A stretch of DNA of 64,000 bases from Rhodocista pekingensis (GTDB lineage: Bacteria; Pseudomonadota; Alphaproteobacteria; Azospirillales; Azospirillaceae): contig NZ_JBHTCM010000009.1 of NCBI RefSeq assembly GCF_042665545.1, forward strand, positions 1 to 64,000, in the 5' to 3' direction. The translations under genes and the position numbers were made by a program. Below the pieces are notes generated by a model, which was not told the DNA's origin, ran no database searches, and was given only the letters and a program-made list of their open reading frames with translations. Position 1 is the first letter of the stretch, and the number at the start of each line of letters is the position of its first letter. Below are positions 16,311 through 24,001 of the stretch, one piece after another.

Positions 16311-17758
16311 AGGAAACGCTCCCGGGCGGCCTGCGCCGCCCTGCGCACGAGATCGGGCGCGGTGCCGCCCAGGCTGGTGCGGGAGGCGACGGACGCCTCC
16401 ACGCTCAGCACGGGGAAGATGTCCGCGGTGATGCGGGGCTCCACGGCCTGGAGCGCCTCCAGCGGCAGGTCGGACAGGCCGCAGCCCCGCTCCTCCGCCG
16501 CCTTGACGATGCGGCCGGTGACGTGGTGCGCCTCGCGGAACGGCATGCCCAGCCGCCGCACCAGCCAGTCGGCCAGATCGGTGGCGGTGGGGAAGCCCGC
16601 CTCCACGGCGCGGCGCATGGCGGCCGGGTCGGCCGTCAGGTCGCGCACCATGCCGGTCATGGCGGCAAGGCAGAGCGACAGCGTCTCCTCCGCCTCGAAC
16701 ACCGGCTCCTTGTCCTCCTGCATGTCCTTGGAATAGGCCAGCGGCAGGCCCTTCATCATGACCAGCAGGGCGTTCAGGCTGCCGATCACCCGCCCGGCCT
16801 TGCCGCGCACCAGCTCGGCCGCGTCGGGGTTGCGCTTCTGCGGCATGATCGAGCTGCCGGTGGTGAAGGCGTCCGTCAGCCGGATGAAGCGGAACTGGCT
16901 GGTACACCAGAGGACGATCTCCTCCGCCAGCCGCGACAGGTGGACGCCGCAGATGGCGCCGGCGGACAGGTACTCCAGCGCGAAGTCGCGGTCCGACACG
17001 GCGTCCAGCGAATTCGCCGTCGGCCGGTCGAAGCCCAGCGCCGCCGCCGTCATGGCGCGGTCGACGGGGTAGGGCGTGCCGGCCAGGGCGGCGCTGCCCA
17101 GCGGGCACTCGTTCAGCCGGGCGCGGGCATCACGCACGCGGCCGCGGTCGCGGCCCAGCATCTCGACATAGGCCAGCAGATGGTGGCCGAAGGTGACCGG
17201 CTGCGCCGTCTGGAGATGGGTGAAGCCGGGCATCACCGTGTCGGCGTATTCCTCCGCCCGGTCGATCAGGGCGGCCTGCAAGGCCCGCAGGTCGCCGTCC
17301 AGCCGGTCCAGCGCGTCGCGCACCCAGAGCTTGAAGTCCGTCGCCACCTGGTCGTTGCGCGACCGCGCCGTGTGCAGCCGGCCGGCCGGCTCGCCGATCA
17401 GCTCCTTCAGCCGCGCCTCCACGTTCATGTGGATGTCCTCCAGCGCCGTGCTGAAGGTGAAGCGGCCCTCGCGGATCTCCGCCGCCACCTGCTCCAGTCC
17501 GGCCACGATGGCCTCGGCGTCGGCGGCCGGGATGATGCCCTGGGCGGCCAGCATCCGGGCATGCGCCTGGGAGCCCGCGATGTCCTGGGACCAGAGTCGG
17601 CGGTCGAAGCCGATGGAGGCGTTGATGCGCTCCATGATCTCGGCGGGGCCGCGGGCGAAGCGGCCGCCCCACAGCTCGTTGGAACGGGGACCGCCGGAGT
17701 CGGGCCGGGTGTCGGTCGGGCTGGGCTGTGACGGAGTGTCGGACAGGCTTGACGTCAT
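16307..17758 (-). CDS. argH: Argininosuccinate lyase
   Basis: This 483-residue enzyme splits argininosuccinate into arginine and fumarate, the final step of arginine biosynthesis. It has the fumarase/aspartase superfamily signature GSSIMPQKRNPDAAEL near residues 305-320, with the catalytic Ser-loop. Other conserved regions are LWGGRF near the N-terminus, DIHMNVEARLKELIG near 115, the TARSRNDQVATD segment near 135, and MPGFTHLQTAQPVTFGHH near 180. The first 28 residues are a Ser/Pro-rich extension; a start nearer NELWGGRF is not excluded. It is first in a coupled argH-lptM-lysA chain and diverges from the TlpA-like gene. Confidence 0.96.
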   Translation of the reverse strand: MTSSLSDTPSQPSPTDTRPDSGGPRSNELWGGRFARGPAEIMERINASIGFDRRLWSQDIAGSQAHARMLAAQGIIPAADAEAIVAGLEQVAAEIREGRFTFSTALEDIHMNVEARLKELIGEPAGRLHTARSRNDQVATDFKLWVRDALDRLDGDLRALQAALIDRAEEYADTVMPGFTHLQTAQPVTFGHHLLAYVEMLGRDRGRVRDARARLNECPLGSAALAGTPYPVDRAMTAAALGFDRPTANSLDAVSDRDFALEYLSAGAICGVHLSRLAEEIVLWCTSQFRFIRLTDAFTTGSSIMPQKRNPDAAELVRGKAGRVIGSLNALLVMMKGLPLAYSKDMQEDKEPVFEAEETLSLCLAAMTGMVRDLTADPAAMRRAVEAGFPTATDLADWLVRRLGMPFREAHHVTGRIVKAAEERGCGLSDLPLEALQAVEPRITADIFPVLSVEASVASRTSLGGTAPDLVRRAAQAARERFL

Positions 17759-17845
17759 GCGGGCGGAGGCCGAGCTATGTCCGGGACGGCGGCGGCGCCG
17801 CAGCGCGCCGCACCCGTTCCGGAACGGAGAGGAACGAGGGGAAGA

Positions 17846-18469
17846 ATGGCGATTTTGCGGCGCCCCGCAATGCCCGTGCTGGCCTTGGCGGCGATTCTCT
17901 CGCTGGCGGCCTGCGGCGATCAGGGTCAGGGCGGCTCCCGGACCGCGGGAGAGAGCACGGGACAGCCCGCTTCAGAGGCTGGTGCGGGGCGGGGGACGCT
18001 GGCGGAGTCGCTGGCCCCCTTCACGGTGACCGGCACGCCGCAGCCGGCGCCGGACTTCGCCTTCACCGACCGCGACGGCCGGCCGGTGACGCTCGCGGAT
18101 TTCCGCGGCAAGGTGGTGCTGCTGAACCTCTGGGCCGTCTGGTGCCCGCCCTGCGTCAAGGAGATGCCGTCGCTCGACCGGCTCCAGGCGGCGCTGGGTG
18201 GGGACGACTTCCAGGTCGTCACGCTGTCGCAGGACCGCGGCGGCGCGGCCCAGGTGCTGCCCTTCTATGAGAAGGCGGGGATCGCCCATCTGCCGGTCTA
18301 TCTCGACCCGCAGACCGCGGCGATGGCGGCGCTCAAGGCCCGCGGCCTGCCCACCACCTACCTGATCGACCGCGAGGGACGCCTGCTCGGCCGGCTGGAG
18401 GGGGAAGCCGCCTGGGACGCCCCGGCCGCCCTGGACCTGATCCGCCGCGTCATCGCGGGGAGCTACTGA
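17846..18469 (+). CDS. TlpA-like thioredoxin-fold lipoprotein
   Basis: This 207-residue periplasm-facing lipoprotein likely reduces disulfides in exported proteins, for example during cytochrome c maturation. The signal peptide ends in lipobox LAAC (Cys near residue 22, in LAAILSLAACGDQG), followed by a Gly/Ser linker and a TlpA/ResA-type thioredoxin domain with active site WCPPC in LLNLWAVWCPPCVKEMP around residues 95-111. The cis-Pro region GLPTTYLIDREG lies near 172. The ATG at 17846 has a GAGGGGAAGA ribosome-binding site; the longer upstream frame lacks one. It is divergent from argH and converges on hydroxybutyryl-CoA dehydrogenase. Redox partner not identifiable here. Confidence 0.9.
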   Translation: MAILRRPAMPVLALAAILSLAACGDQGQGGSRTAGESTGQPASEAGAGRGTLAESLAPFTVTGTPQPAPDFAFTDRDGRPVTLADFRGKVVLLNLWAVWCPPCVKEMPSLDRLQAALGGDDFQVVTLSQDRGGAAQVLPFYEKAGIAHLPVYLDPQTAAMAALKARGLPTTYLIDREGRLLGRLEGEAAWDAPAALDLIRRVIAGSY

Positions 18470-18487
18470 CCGGCGTGATCCGGGCCG

Positions 18488-18508
18488 GCGCCCCCTTGCA
18501 GGGGGCGC
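18488..18508 (+). terminator. GC hairpin after the TlpA-like gene
   Basis: GCGCCCCC (18488-18495), loop TTGCA and GGGGGCGC (18501-18508) make an eight-pair stem 19 bases past the stop, between convergent genes. It lacks a T-run, so it could serve as a bidirectional weak terminator. Confidence 0.5.
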
Positions 18509-18540
18509 GGCGCCCGGGCCGCCTGTCGCTGCCGGCACGG

Positions 18541-19413
18541 CTACCGCGTCGGCCGCGGCACGTCGCCGGAATAGTCGTAGAAGCCGCGCCCGACCTTGCG
18601 GCCCAGCCAGCCGGCCTCGACATACTTCACCAGCAGCGGGCAGGGGCGGTACTTGCTGTCGGCTAGCCCCTCGTACAGCACCTGCATGATGGAGAGGCAG
18701 GTATCCAGCCCGATGAAGTCGGCCAGCTCCAGCGGGCCCATCGGGTGGTTCGCCCCCAGCTTCATGGCGGTGTCGATGCCCTCGACCGTGCCGACGCCCT
18801 CGTACAGGGTGTAGACGGCCTCGTTGATCATCGGCAGCAGGATGCGGTTGACGATGAAGGCCGGGAAATCCTCCGCGATGGCGGCGGTCTTGCCCAGCTT
18901 CGCCGTCAGCTCCTTGATCGCCTGGAAGGTCTCCTCGTCCGTGGCGATGCCGCGGATGATCTCGACGAGCTGCATCACCGGCACCGGGTTCATGAAGTGC
19001 ATGCCGATGAACTTGTGCGGCCGGTCGGTGCTGGCCGCCAGCCGGGTGATGGAGATCGACGAGGTGTTGGTGGCGACCAGCGCGTCGGCCTTCAGGTGCG
19101 GCACGAGCTGCTTGAAGATGGCGCGCTTGACGTCCTCGCTCTCCGTCGCCGCCTCGATCACCAGATCGCAGTCGGCGAGCGCGGAGAGATCGGCCGCGGT
19201 GGCGATGCGGGCCAGTGCGGCGTCCTTCACGGCCTCGGTCAGCTTGCCCTTGGCGACCTGCCGTTCCAGGTTCCGGCCGATGCCGCCGACCGCCTTCGTG
19301 AGCTGGTCCGCGCGCACATCCACCAGCTTCACCTGGAAGCCGGCAACCGCACTGACATGGGCGATGCCGCTGCCCATCTGGCCGGCACCGATGATACCGA
19401 TCTTCTCGATCAT
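18541..19413 (-). CDS. hbd: 3-hydroxybutyryl-CoA dehydrogenase
   Basis: This 290-residue NAD(P)-dependent enzyme interconverts 3-hydroxybutyryl-CoA and acetoacetyl-CoA in short-chain acyl-CoA metabolism. It has the Rossmann motif GIIGAGQMGSGIAHV (about residues 5-19), the NTSSISI segment near 115, the catalytic His in GMHFMNPVPVMQLVE near residue 138, and the Glu/His pair region. The C-terminal helical domain carries FPAFIVNRILLPMINEA and ANHPMGPLELADFIGLD. The ATG at 19413 begins directly at MIEKIGIIG; the frame upstream is a shadow. It follows etfBA on the same strand after a strong intercistronic hairpin. This grouping is typical of alphaproteobacteria and links the enzyme to Etf-dependent acyl-CoA oxidation. 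Confidence 0.95.
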   Translation of the reverse strand: MIEKIGIIGAGQMGSGIAHVSAVAGFQVKLVDVRADQLTKAVGGIGRNLERQVAKGKLTEAVKDAALARIATAADLSALADCDLVIEAATESEDVKRAIFKQLVPHLKADALVATNTSSISITRLAASTDRPHKFIGMHFMNPVPVMQLVEIIRGIATDEETFQAIKELTAKLGKTAAIAEDFPAFIVNRILLPMINEAVYTLYEGVGTVEGIDTAMKLGANHPMGPLELADFIGLDTCLSIMQVLYEGLADSKYRPCPLLVKYVEAGWLGRKVGRGFYDYSGDVPRPTR

Positions 19414-19494
19414 GCCGCTACCCTGACGACGCAAAGGGGACGAACGCGGAACAGTCCCGCCAGGAGGAAGCCGGGGGCGGGACCCGGACGCGGA

Positions 19495-19520
19495 AGGGGC
19501 GGCCCGACGGGGCCGCCCCT
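19495..19520 (-). terminator. Perfect 11-bp hairpin between etfA and hbd
   Basis: AGGGGCGGCCC (19495-19505), loop GACG and GGGCCGCCCCT (19510-19520) form an uninterrupted GC stem 14 bases past the etfA stop. No T-run follows on the minus strand, so it is either an attenuating terminator or an RNA-processing/stability hairpin separating etfBA from hbd. Confidence 0.6.
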
Positions 19521-19533
19521 CCACGATGGCACA

Positions 19534-20475
19534 TTACTTGTCGATCTGCTCGGTCAACTCGGGCACGACCTTGAAAAGATCGCCCACAAGGCCGTAGTCG
19601 GCGATCTGGAAGATCGGCGCCTCCTCGTCCTTGTTGATGGCGACGATCACCTTGCTGTCCTTCATGCCGGCCAGGTGCTGGATGGCGCCCGAGATGCCGA
19701 CGGCGATGTACAGCTCCGGCGCCACGATCTTGCCGGTCTGGCCGACCTGGTAGTCGTTCGGCACGAAGCCGGCGTCCACCGCCGCGCGGGAGGCGCCGAC
19801 GGCGGCGCCCAGCTTGTCGGCCAGCTTCTCCAGCAGGTGGAAATTGTCGCCCGACTGCATGCCGCGGCCGCCGGAGACGACGACGCGGGCCGCGGTCAGC
19901 TCCGGCCGCTCGGACTTCGACAGCTCCGCCCCGACGAACGTCGACAGGCCGGCGTCGCCGCTGCCCGAAACGGGCTCCACCGCCCCGCTGCCGCCCTCGG
20001 CCGCGGCCGGCTCGAAGGCCGTGCCGCGCACCGTGACGACCTTCACGGCGTCCGACGACTGCACGGTGGCGATGGCGTTGCCGGCATAGATCGGCCGCTC
20101 GAACGTGTCGGCGGAGACGACGCCGCTGATCTCGCTGATCTGCTGCACGTCCAGAAGGGCGGCGACGCGCGGGGCGACGTTCTTGCCGAAGGTCGTGGCC
20201 GCGAACAGGACATGGCCGTAGCCGCCGTCCTTCGCCACCTTGGCGACCAGCGGGGCGAGGTTCTCGGCCAGCGGGTGCTCGTACTCGGCCGCGTCGGCCA
20301 GCAGCACCTTGGTCACGCCCGCGGCCTTGCCGGCGGCCTCGGCCGCCGCGGCGGCACCCTTGCCGGCGACCAGCACATGCACCGGGCCGCCCAGCTTGGC
20401 GGCGGCGCCCAGGGTCGTCAGGGTCGGCTTCTTGATCGGGCCCTCGGAGGGCTCCGCAACGACGAGGATGGTCAT
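19534..20475 (-). CDS. etfA: Electron transfer flavoprotein alpha subunit
   Basis: This 313-residue FAD-binding subunit, with EtfB, carries electrons from acyl-CoA dehydrogenases to Etf:ubiquinone oxidoreductase. The C-terminal FAD domain is complete: VVSGGRGMQSGDNFHLLEKL near residue 190, AVDAGFVPNDYQVGQTGKIV near 232, and the GISGAIQHLAGMKDSKVIVA signature near 262 that binds FAD. The N-terminal half has the adenine-nucleotide alpha-hydrolase-like fold typical of the family. It lies 15 bases after etfB on the same strand, so the two are co-transcribed. Length is normal for the family. Confidence 0.97.
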   Translation of the reverse strand: MTILVVAEPSEGPIKKPTLTTLGAAAKLGGPVHVLVAGKGAAAAAEAAGKAAGVTKVLLADAAEYEHPLAENLAPLVAKVAKDGGYGHVLFAATTFGKNVAPRVAALLDVQQISEISGVVSADTFERPIYAGNAIATVQSSDAVKVVTVRGTAFEPAAAEGGSGAVEPVSGSGDAGLSTFVGAELSKSERPELTAARVVVSGGRGMQSGDNFHLLEKLADKLGAAVGASRAAVDAGFVPNDYQVGQTGKIVAPELYIAVGISGAIQHLAGMKDSKVIVAINKDEEAPIFQIADYGLVGDLFKVVPELTEQIDK

Positions 20476-20490
20476 GGTCGGCTCCCCCTG

Positions 20491-21240
20491 TCAGATCACG
20501 CGGGCTTCGTTGCGCAGCTTGTCGACCAGAGCGGCGACATCGGCCACCTTCACGCCGCCCTTGCGCTTCGCCGGCTCGGTGACCTTCAGCGTCTTCAGGC
20601 GGGGGCTGAAGTCCACGCCCACCTGATCCGGGGTCAGGGTCTCGATGGGCTTCTTCTTCGCCTTCATGATGTTCGGCAGCGAGGCGTAGCGCGGCTCGTT
20701 CAGGCGCAGGTCGGTGGTCACCACCGCCGGCAGCTTCAGCTCGACCGTCTCCAGGCCGCCGTCCACCTCGCGGGTGACGGCGACGGAGCCCTCGGCCGCC
20801 ACGACCTTGGAGGCGAAGGTGCCCTGCGCCCAGCCCAGCAGGGCGGCCAGCATCTGGCCGGTCTGGTTGGCGTCGTCGTCGATCGCCTGCTTGCCGACGA
20901 TGACGAGGCCCGGCTGCTCCTTCTCGGCGATGGCCTTCAGCGCCTTCGCCACGGCCAGCGGCTCGGTCTCGGCGTCGGTCTGCACCAGCACGCCGCGGTC
21001 GGCGCCCATGGCCAGCGCCGTGCGCAGGGTCTCCTGCGCGGCGGCCGGACCGATGGACACGACCACGATCTCCGTCGCCTTGCCGGCTTCCTTGAGGCGC
21101 ACGGCCTCTTCCACCGCGATCTCGTCGAACGGATTCATGGACATCTTCACGTTCGCGAGTTCGACGCCGGTGTTGTCCGGCTTGACGCGGATCTTGACGT
21201 TGTAGTCAACGACCCGTTTCACGGCGACCAGTATCTTCAT
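20491..21240 (-). CDS. etfB: Electron transfer flavoprotein beta subunit
   Basis: This 249-residue AMP-binding partner of EtfA forms the soluble heterodimer that accepts electrons from several flavin dehydrogenases. Family features are MKILVAVKRVVDYN at the start, MSMNPFDEIAVEEAVRLKE near residue 34, and LVIVGKQAIDDDANQTGQML in the middle. The C-terminal region RYASLPNIMKAKKKPIE near 195 holds the recognition-loop Leu region used to dock partner dehydrogenases. The start is preceded by GGGGATC. A well-formed inverted repeat about 245 bases upstream may be its operator. The adenosyltransferase gene lies further upstream on the same strand. Confidence 0.97.
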   Translation of the reverse strand: MKILVAVKRVVDYNVKIRVKPDNTGVELANVKMSMNPFDEIAVEEAVRLKEAGKATEIVVVSIGPAAAQETLRTALAMGADRGVLVQTDAETEPLAVAKALKAIAEKEQPGLVIVGKQAIDDDANQTGQMLAALLGWAQGTFASKVVAAEGSVAVTREVDGGLETVELKLPAVVTTDLRLNEPRYASLPNIMKAKKKPIETLTPDQVGVDFSPRLKTLKVTEPAKRKGGVKVADVAALVDKLRNEARVI

Positions 21241-21587
21241 CGGCGATCCCCTGGTAGCAAGGCCATTCCTGGCAGCGGCCCGGTGTCAGCGGCGTGCTGA
21301 CGGTTCGGTGGCGCGCCGGCCCCTGGTTCGGCGGGACTGTCACAGGCGTTCGCGCCCCGCTCAGCCCCGCCTTCGAGCCGGCGCAAAGTATGTTGCACTC
21401 GAAACACTGTCAACGCAGGCCCGGACGACATGGCCCTGGCCGGAGCAGCCGCCGGGCCGCCCCTCCCGGCCCAGAGAGATAGTTTACGTTTACGTAATGG
21501 TAAAGGGGCTCGCTGTCCGCTCTGCGGACGCGCCGCACAACGGCAGGGTGGATCCTGGTGCGTCGTGTCGCGCGGCCTGTGGATAAC
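21241..21587. other. Upstream region of etfB
   Basis: No gene is visible in these 347 bases. They separate the adenosyltransferase stop from the etfB start on the same strand, so the etfB promoter should be here. A TTACG-N4-CGTAA palindrome at 21484-21497 is the only conspicuous regulatory-looking element. Confidence 0.45.
21484..21497. promoter_or_regulatory. Inverted repeat TTACG-N4-CGTAA, putative operator
   Basis: TTACGtttaCGTAA is a perfect inverted repeat in an A/T-rich pocket of an otherwise GC-rich gap. The ACGTnnACGT-like core resembles operators bound by MerR- or TetR-type regulators of acyl-CoA and branched-chain amino-acid catabolism (for instance LiuR), from memory of that family. 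The neighbouring etfBA genes fit such control, but no regulator gene is nearby. Confidence 0.4.
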
Positions 21588-22148
21588 TCAAGTCTCCGCC
21601 GCGTCCAGACGGCGGGCGAGCCGCAGCAGGTGGTCGGACAGCCGGTCCGTGTACTGCCGCGCCGTCTCCCCGACCGTCTCCTCCCGCGCCAGCACCACCA
21701 GCCGGCGCTCGGCCCGGCGGACGACGGCGTGGGCCAGACGGAGCAGGGCAGCGGCCGGGCTGCCGCCGGACGGCAGCAGCGCCGGGCACGCCGGGTCCGC
21801 GCCTAGGACTGCGTCCAGGGCCGCGATCTCCGTCTCCAGGCGCTCCACCTGCGACGGCAGCATCCGCAGCGGCGGCCGGCGCCGCGGCGTGTCCCGCTCG
21901 GGCAGGCAGAGGTCGGCCGCCAGATCCAGCAGTTCGTTCTGGATGCGGGCCAGCATGGCGTCGGCCTCGCCTGCGATCCCGTCGCGGCCCCGCGTGTAGA
22001 GGCGCGCCGCGCCCAGAAGGGCGTTCGCCTCGTCCACGGTGCCGTAGGTGTCGAGTCGGACGGCCGTCTTCGGCACCCGCGTGGCGTCGCCCAGGAAGGT
22101 CAGTCCACCGTCGCCGGCGCGGGTGGTGATGCGGGTCAGCGCGACCAT
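21588..22148 (-). CDS. Cob(I)alamin adenosyltransferase, PduO type
   Basis: This 186-residue enzyme adenosylates cob(I)alamin with ATP to form adenosylcobalamin. The N-terminal ATP-binding motif TRITTRAGDGGLTFLGD (residues 5-21) is followed by RVPKTAVRLDTYGTVDEANA near residue 24 and the C-terminal RRAERRLVVLAREE and YTDRLSDHLLRLARR helices of the PduO/ACA fold. The ATG at 22148 is followed at once by family sequence. The product cofactor is required by the NrdJ encoded in the same window. It is preceded 23 bases upstream by a two-helix membrane protein on the same strand, a pairing often seen in alphaproteobacteria, and followed by etfBA. Confidence 0.95.
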   Translation of the reverse strand: MVALTRITTRAGDGGLTFLGDATRVPKTAVRLDTYGTVDEANALLGAARLYTRGRDGIAGEADAMLARIQNELLDLAADLCLPERDTPRRRPPLRMLPSQVERLETEIAALDAVLGADPACPALLPSGGSPAAALLRLAHAVVRRAERRLVVLAREETVGETARQYTDRLSDHLLRLARRLDAAET

Positions 22149-22171
22149 GCCGTCTCCTCCGTTCCGCCCGC

Positions 22172-22369
22172 TCAGCCCCGGGCGGACAGCAGGACCAGGA
22201 CGAACAGCACCAGGGCCAACGCCTGCAAGGCGACGCGCAGCCGCATCAGCCGGTTGCCGTGCCGGGCGGCGAACTCGCCGCCGCGGGCCATGGCGACCAG
22301 CCCGACGACCAGCGCGCCCAGCACGGCCAGCATGGCGGCGATCAGGAGGAAGACCAGGAATCCGTTCAT
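22172..22369 (-). CDS. Small two-helix (HIG1-like, twin-TM) membrane protein
   Basis: This 65-residue protein consists of two hydrophobic helices (about residues 3-27, LVFLLIAAMLAVLGALVVGL, and 43-63, LRVALQALALVLFVLVLL) joined by a basic loop with MARGGEFAARHGNRLMRLRV. The loop resembles twin-transmembrane/HIG1-type small proteins often found immediately before the PduO-type adenosyltransferase in related genomes. Function is unknown; HIG1 proteins are linked to respiratory complexes in mitochondria, but that link is only inference here. The ATG at 22369 is the only sensible start; the longer frame that includes it runs antisense to the Nudix gene. Confidence 0.75.
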   Translation of the reverse strand: MNGFLVFLLIAAMLAVLGALVVGLVAMARGGEFAARHGNRLMRLRVALQALALVLFVLVLLSARG

Positions 22370-22495
22370 GGCCGCCGTTATAGCCCCTGTGCCGCCCGCT
22401 GCCAGCCCCGCCATCGCCCTAGGCCATCCGGCCCGGATGGGGAAGGGGGCGAAACAGCGGTTGCGGCCGGCCCCGATCCGGGTAACCTCCCCGGC

Positions 22496-23341
22496 ATGGG
22501 ATTTCTGCGCCACCTGACCGCCTGCAACACGCACGACCTGTCGCGCTACCGGCCCTTTCTCGTGGCCGGGCAGCATGTCGGGCATGTGCGTGAGGATTTC
22601 TTCCGCCGGCTTCTCGCCCTGGGCGACCCGTTCGAGCCGACGGGCGACGGCATCGCCCTGGCGGAGCGGTCCGGCACCGCGGCCGGGCGGACGGCGGCGA
22701 TGGCCGCGGCGCTGGACGTGCTGGTGGCGGACGGCACCCTTCCCGGCCTGCGGCGGGAAACCTATCCGGTGCTGACCCGCTGGGGGGCGGAGCCGCTGCT
22801 GGGCATCGACCGCGCCGCCGTGCCCTTCTTCGGGCTGCGCAGCTTCGGCCTTCACGTCAACGGCTATGTCCGCCGGCCCGACGGGCTGCATCTCTGGGTC
22901 GGGCACCGGGCACGCGACCGCGGCGTGGCGCCGGGCAAGCTCGACAACCTCGTCGCCGGCGGCCAGCCGATGGGCCTGACCCTGGCGGAGAATCTGCGCA
23001 AGGAGGCGCATGAGGAGGCCGGCCTGCCGGCGGCGGTCGCCGACCGGGCACGGCCCGTCGGCGTCATCTCCTACCTGCTGGAGAACGGCTCCGGGCTGAA
23101 GCCGGACACGCTGTTCTGCTACGATCTGGAACTGCCCGACGGGCTTGTTCCCCGCAACACCGACGGGGAGGTGGAGCGGTTCGAGCTGTGGCCGCTCCAC
23201 CGCGTGGCGGAGAGCGTGGCCGGCAGCGACGACTGGAAGTTCAACGTGAACCTCGTCGTCATCGACTTCCTGATCCGGCACGGCTGGCTGACGCCCGACC
23301 ACCCGGACTACATCGCCCTCTGCTCCGGCCTGCGGCGCTGA
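22496..23341 (+). CDS. Nudix hydrolase with DUF4743-type N-terminal region
   Basis: This 281-residue protein has an N-terminal DUF4743-like half and a C-terminal Nudix domain related to the Nudix part of Tnr3-type thiamine diphosphate enzymes. The Nudix box runs from GGQPMGLTLAENLRKE into AHEEAGL at about residues 159-181; the canonical RE is replaced by KE, but both metal-binding glutamates of EExGL remain. LDNLVAGG just before it is typical of this subfamily. Predicted activity is hydrolysis of a nucleoside-diphosphate-linked or thiamine-phosphate compound; the substrate cannot be told from sequence. The ATG at 22496 follows a weak CTCCCC context. It diverges from the small twin-TM gene. 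Its stop lies inside a 20-bp direct repeat. Confidence 0.87.
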   Translation: MGFLRHLTACNTHDLSRYRPFLVAGQHVGHVREDFFRRLLALGDPFEPTGDGIALAERSGTAAGRTAAMAAALDVLVADGTLPGLRRETYPVLTRWGAEPLLGIDRAAVPFFGLRSFGLHVNGYVRRPDGLHLWVGHRARDRGVAPGKLDNLVAGGQPMGLTLAENLRKEAHEEAGLPAAVADRARPVGVISYLLENGSGLKPDTLFCYDLELPDGLVPRNTDGEVERFELWPLHRVAESVAGSDDWKFNVNLVVIDFLIRHGWLTPDHPDYIALCSGLRR

Positions 23342-23366
23342 TCCCGCCCTTGCGGCGCTGATCCCG
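23331..23366. repeat. 20-bp direct repeat across the Nudix gene stop
   Basis: TGCGGCGCTGATCCCG occurs at 23331-23346 and again at 23351-23366, separated by CCCT. The first copy includes the final codons and TGA of the Nudix gene. It looks like a small tandem duplication. Confidence 0.85.
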
Positions 23367-23383
23367 GCGCGCCCTCGGACCGG

Positions 23384-23863
23384 TCAGAACAGATCGTCGA
23401 TGGCCGACTGGTCCAGCGTCGCCTGCGGCATCGAGCCGTGGACGATGGCGCTGCCCCGGTCCACCAGCGCCTGAAGGCGCTGCCAGTAGTCCACGGCCAC
23501 GTCGCCCATCCGCGCCGGATCGTCCTTGGAGGCGTCCAGTTCCGTCAGCGCGTCGGCGATGGTGGCGTTCAGCTCGTCGATCGTCAGGTCGAACGGGACC
23601 CGGTATTCGGGCGGGGCGTTCTCGTAGCACTCGATGGCCAGGGGCGCGAAATGCAGGCCGCTGCCGCGGAAATGTTCGGCATAGGTCTTCGGCCGCCAGG
23701 CCTTCACCTCCTCCAGCATGTCCGGCATGTCGCCGAGCATCGAGAGGAGCATGATCACTTCATTGAAATGGTTGAAGTAGTCCGTCGACAGCAGGGTCGT
23801 CCCGTCGATGGTGGTATCCTGCGCAAGGCGCCGGTAATGGTCGATGGCTGCGGTGTCGTGCAT
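23384..23863 (-). CDS. Conserved hypothetical protein (159 aa)
   Basis: I do not recognise a named family. The protein is acidic, soluble and has no signal peptide or membrane segment. It contains a striking segment rich in aromatic and Met residues (LLSTDYFNHFNEVIMLLSML, about residues 24-43), then DMPDMLEEVKAW and FRGSGLHFAPLAIECYENAP, which look structured and conserved. Codon use matches neighbouring genes. It reads away from gluQ, which lies 138 bases upstream on the same strand. The C-terminus ends QATLDQSAIDDLF, another acidic helix candidate. A cytosolic helical protein is inferred; no function is proposed. Confidence 0.75.
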   Translation of the reverse strand: MHDTAAIDHYRRLAQDTTIDGTTLLSTDYFNHFNEVIMLLSMLGDMPDMLEEVKAWRPKTYAEHFRGSGLHFAPLAIECYENAPPEYRVPFDLTIDELNATIADALTELDASKDDPARMGDVAVDYWQRLQALVDRGSAIVHGSMPQATLDQSAIDDLF

Positions 23864-24001
23864 GGCGCGTCTATATCATGGAGTCCGGGCGGCGCAGGAA
23901 GAATTCGTGCGTATCCCGTCTCATCCATACGCTTGGACCAGGGCGGGGCGAAAGAAAAGTCTCATTGTCGTGACCATACCCTGCGCCCTGCGCCCTGCAC
24001 G

